This document shows positions 6,127 through 6,265 of a DNA stretch of 6,265 nt, piece after piece. Each line of letters starts with the position of its first letter. The stretch's first letter is position 1. The position numbers and the translations under genes were made by a program. Where the stretch lies: assembly GCA_021200395.1 (NCBI GenBank), contig JAJQGQ010000153.1, positions 1-6,265 of the forward strand. The letters run 5' to 3'. The notes under the pieces are model-generated. The model did no database searches. It saw only the letters and a list, made by a program, of their open reading frames with translations, and had not been told where the DNA came from. The stretch is from Erysipelotrichaceae bacterium. Lineage in GTDB: Bacteria; Bacillota_I; Bacilli_A; Erysipelotrichales; Coprobacillaceae.

Positions 6127-6265
6127 TAAAACTTGATCAATATGATCATTTTCATCCATATAATATATTTCTTTACGATTACAAGTTGACAAGATGACAG
6201 CTTGATCAATTTGAATATCCTGTAATTTTAAATAGATTTCCATCATTTTTGTATCAGATAGAAAT

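Larger units (their letters stand above)
5107..6265 (-). pseudogene. hemA: Glutamyl-tRNA reductase, 5'-partial and frame-broken twice
   Basis: GluTR makes glutamate-1-semialdehyde from glutamyl-tRNA with NADPH. Seen: codons from 6264 to 6103 give a GluTR N-terminal stretch including LSTCNRKEIYY, with the catalytic Cys codon at 6181-6183, then TAA at 6100-6102. The next segment is one frame over (open from 6116): NISLHIRKNHDAYQYLFEVTSG, then SMVLGEDQILGQVVDAMDFSK, the GluTR LGExQILGQV block. At 5946-5952 the frame must move by -1, back to the first frame, to reach KKEMAKIFREAI and the NADPH-binding and dimerisation domains ending at 5107. About 20 N-terminal residues lie beyond the window. From QILGQV to the KIF motif the spacing equals that of E. 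coli GluTR only if the shift is at the A-run. Between STCNR and the SGL motif the protein is about seven residues short, so the first break may be a small rearrangement. The downstream genes are intact, so this is a recent mutation, a sequence error, or recoding; the label pseudogene is provisional. Confidence 0.82.

Noticed and set aside
1..6265. CRISPR arrays, tRNA/rRNA genes, insertion sequences, riboswitches
   Set aside because: No regularly spaced direct repeats, RNA-gene signatures, transposase frames or conserved leader structures were seen; the operon's own leader lies outside the window.

Overview
This A+T-rich window (roughly two-thirds A+T by eye) is one compact minus-strand gene cluster for tetrapyrrole synthesis. 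Base composition, tight gene packing, strong GGAG-type ribosome binding sites and ordinary TAA/TGA stops fit a low-GC Firmicute. The lineage looks like a gut Erysipelotrichia-type bacterium, but that placement is inference from style and not a match to a known genome.

Reading along the minus strand from right to left: hemA (glutamyl-tRNA reductase; 5' end outside the window, reading frame broken twice, about 6264-5107), hemL (glutamate-1-semialdehyde aminomutase, 5105-3807), hemC (hydroxymethylbilane synthase, 3810-2920), a cobA-hemD fusion (uroporphyrinogen-III C-methyltransferase plus uroporphyrinogen-III synthase, 2927-1509), a precorrin-2 dehydrogenase with a C-terminal chelatase-like region (1512-409), a weak terminator-like hairpin at its stop codon (405-427), a 41-nt perfect palindrome (351-391), and an unrelated, probably truncated ORF (about 430-5). 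Genes abut or overlap by 4-8 nt, so they are very likely one transcript with translational coupling. No gap in the window exceeds 300 bases and there is no convincing plus-strand gene.

Together the genes lead from glutamyl-tRNA to glutamate-1-semialdehyde (HemA), 5-aminolevulinate (HemL), [porphobilinogen by HemB, not present here], hydroxymethylbilane (HemC), uroporphyrinogen III (HemD domain), precorrin-2 (CobA domain) and sirohydrochlorin, with metal insertion perhaps by the last protein. The endpoint is therefore siroheme and/or cobalamin and not protoheme.

The unusual content is not an unknown system but a set of local anomalies. hemA is split over two frames: a break inside a 33-nt perfect palindrome (6094-6126) and a return to the original frame at a canonical A AAA AAG slippery heptamer (5946-5952). 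A second, longer palindrome sits at the operon's end. The dehydrogenase has substitutions at positions equivalent to key CysG residues and an odd fused C-terminus.
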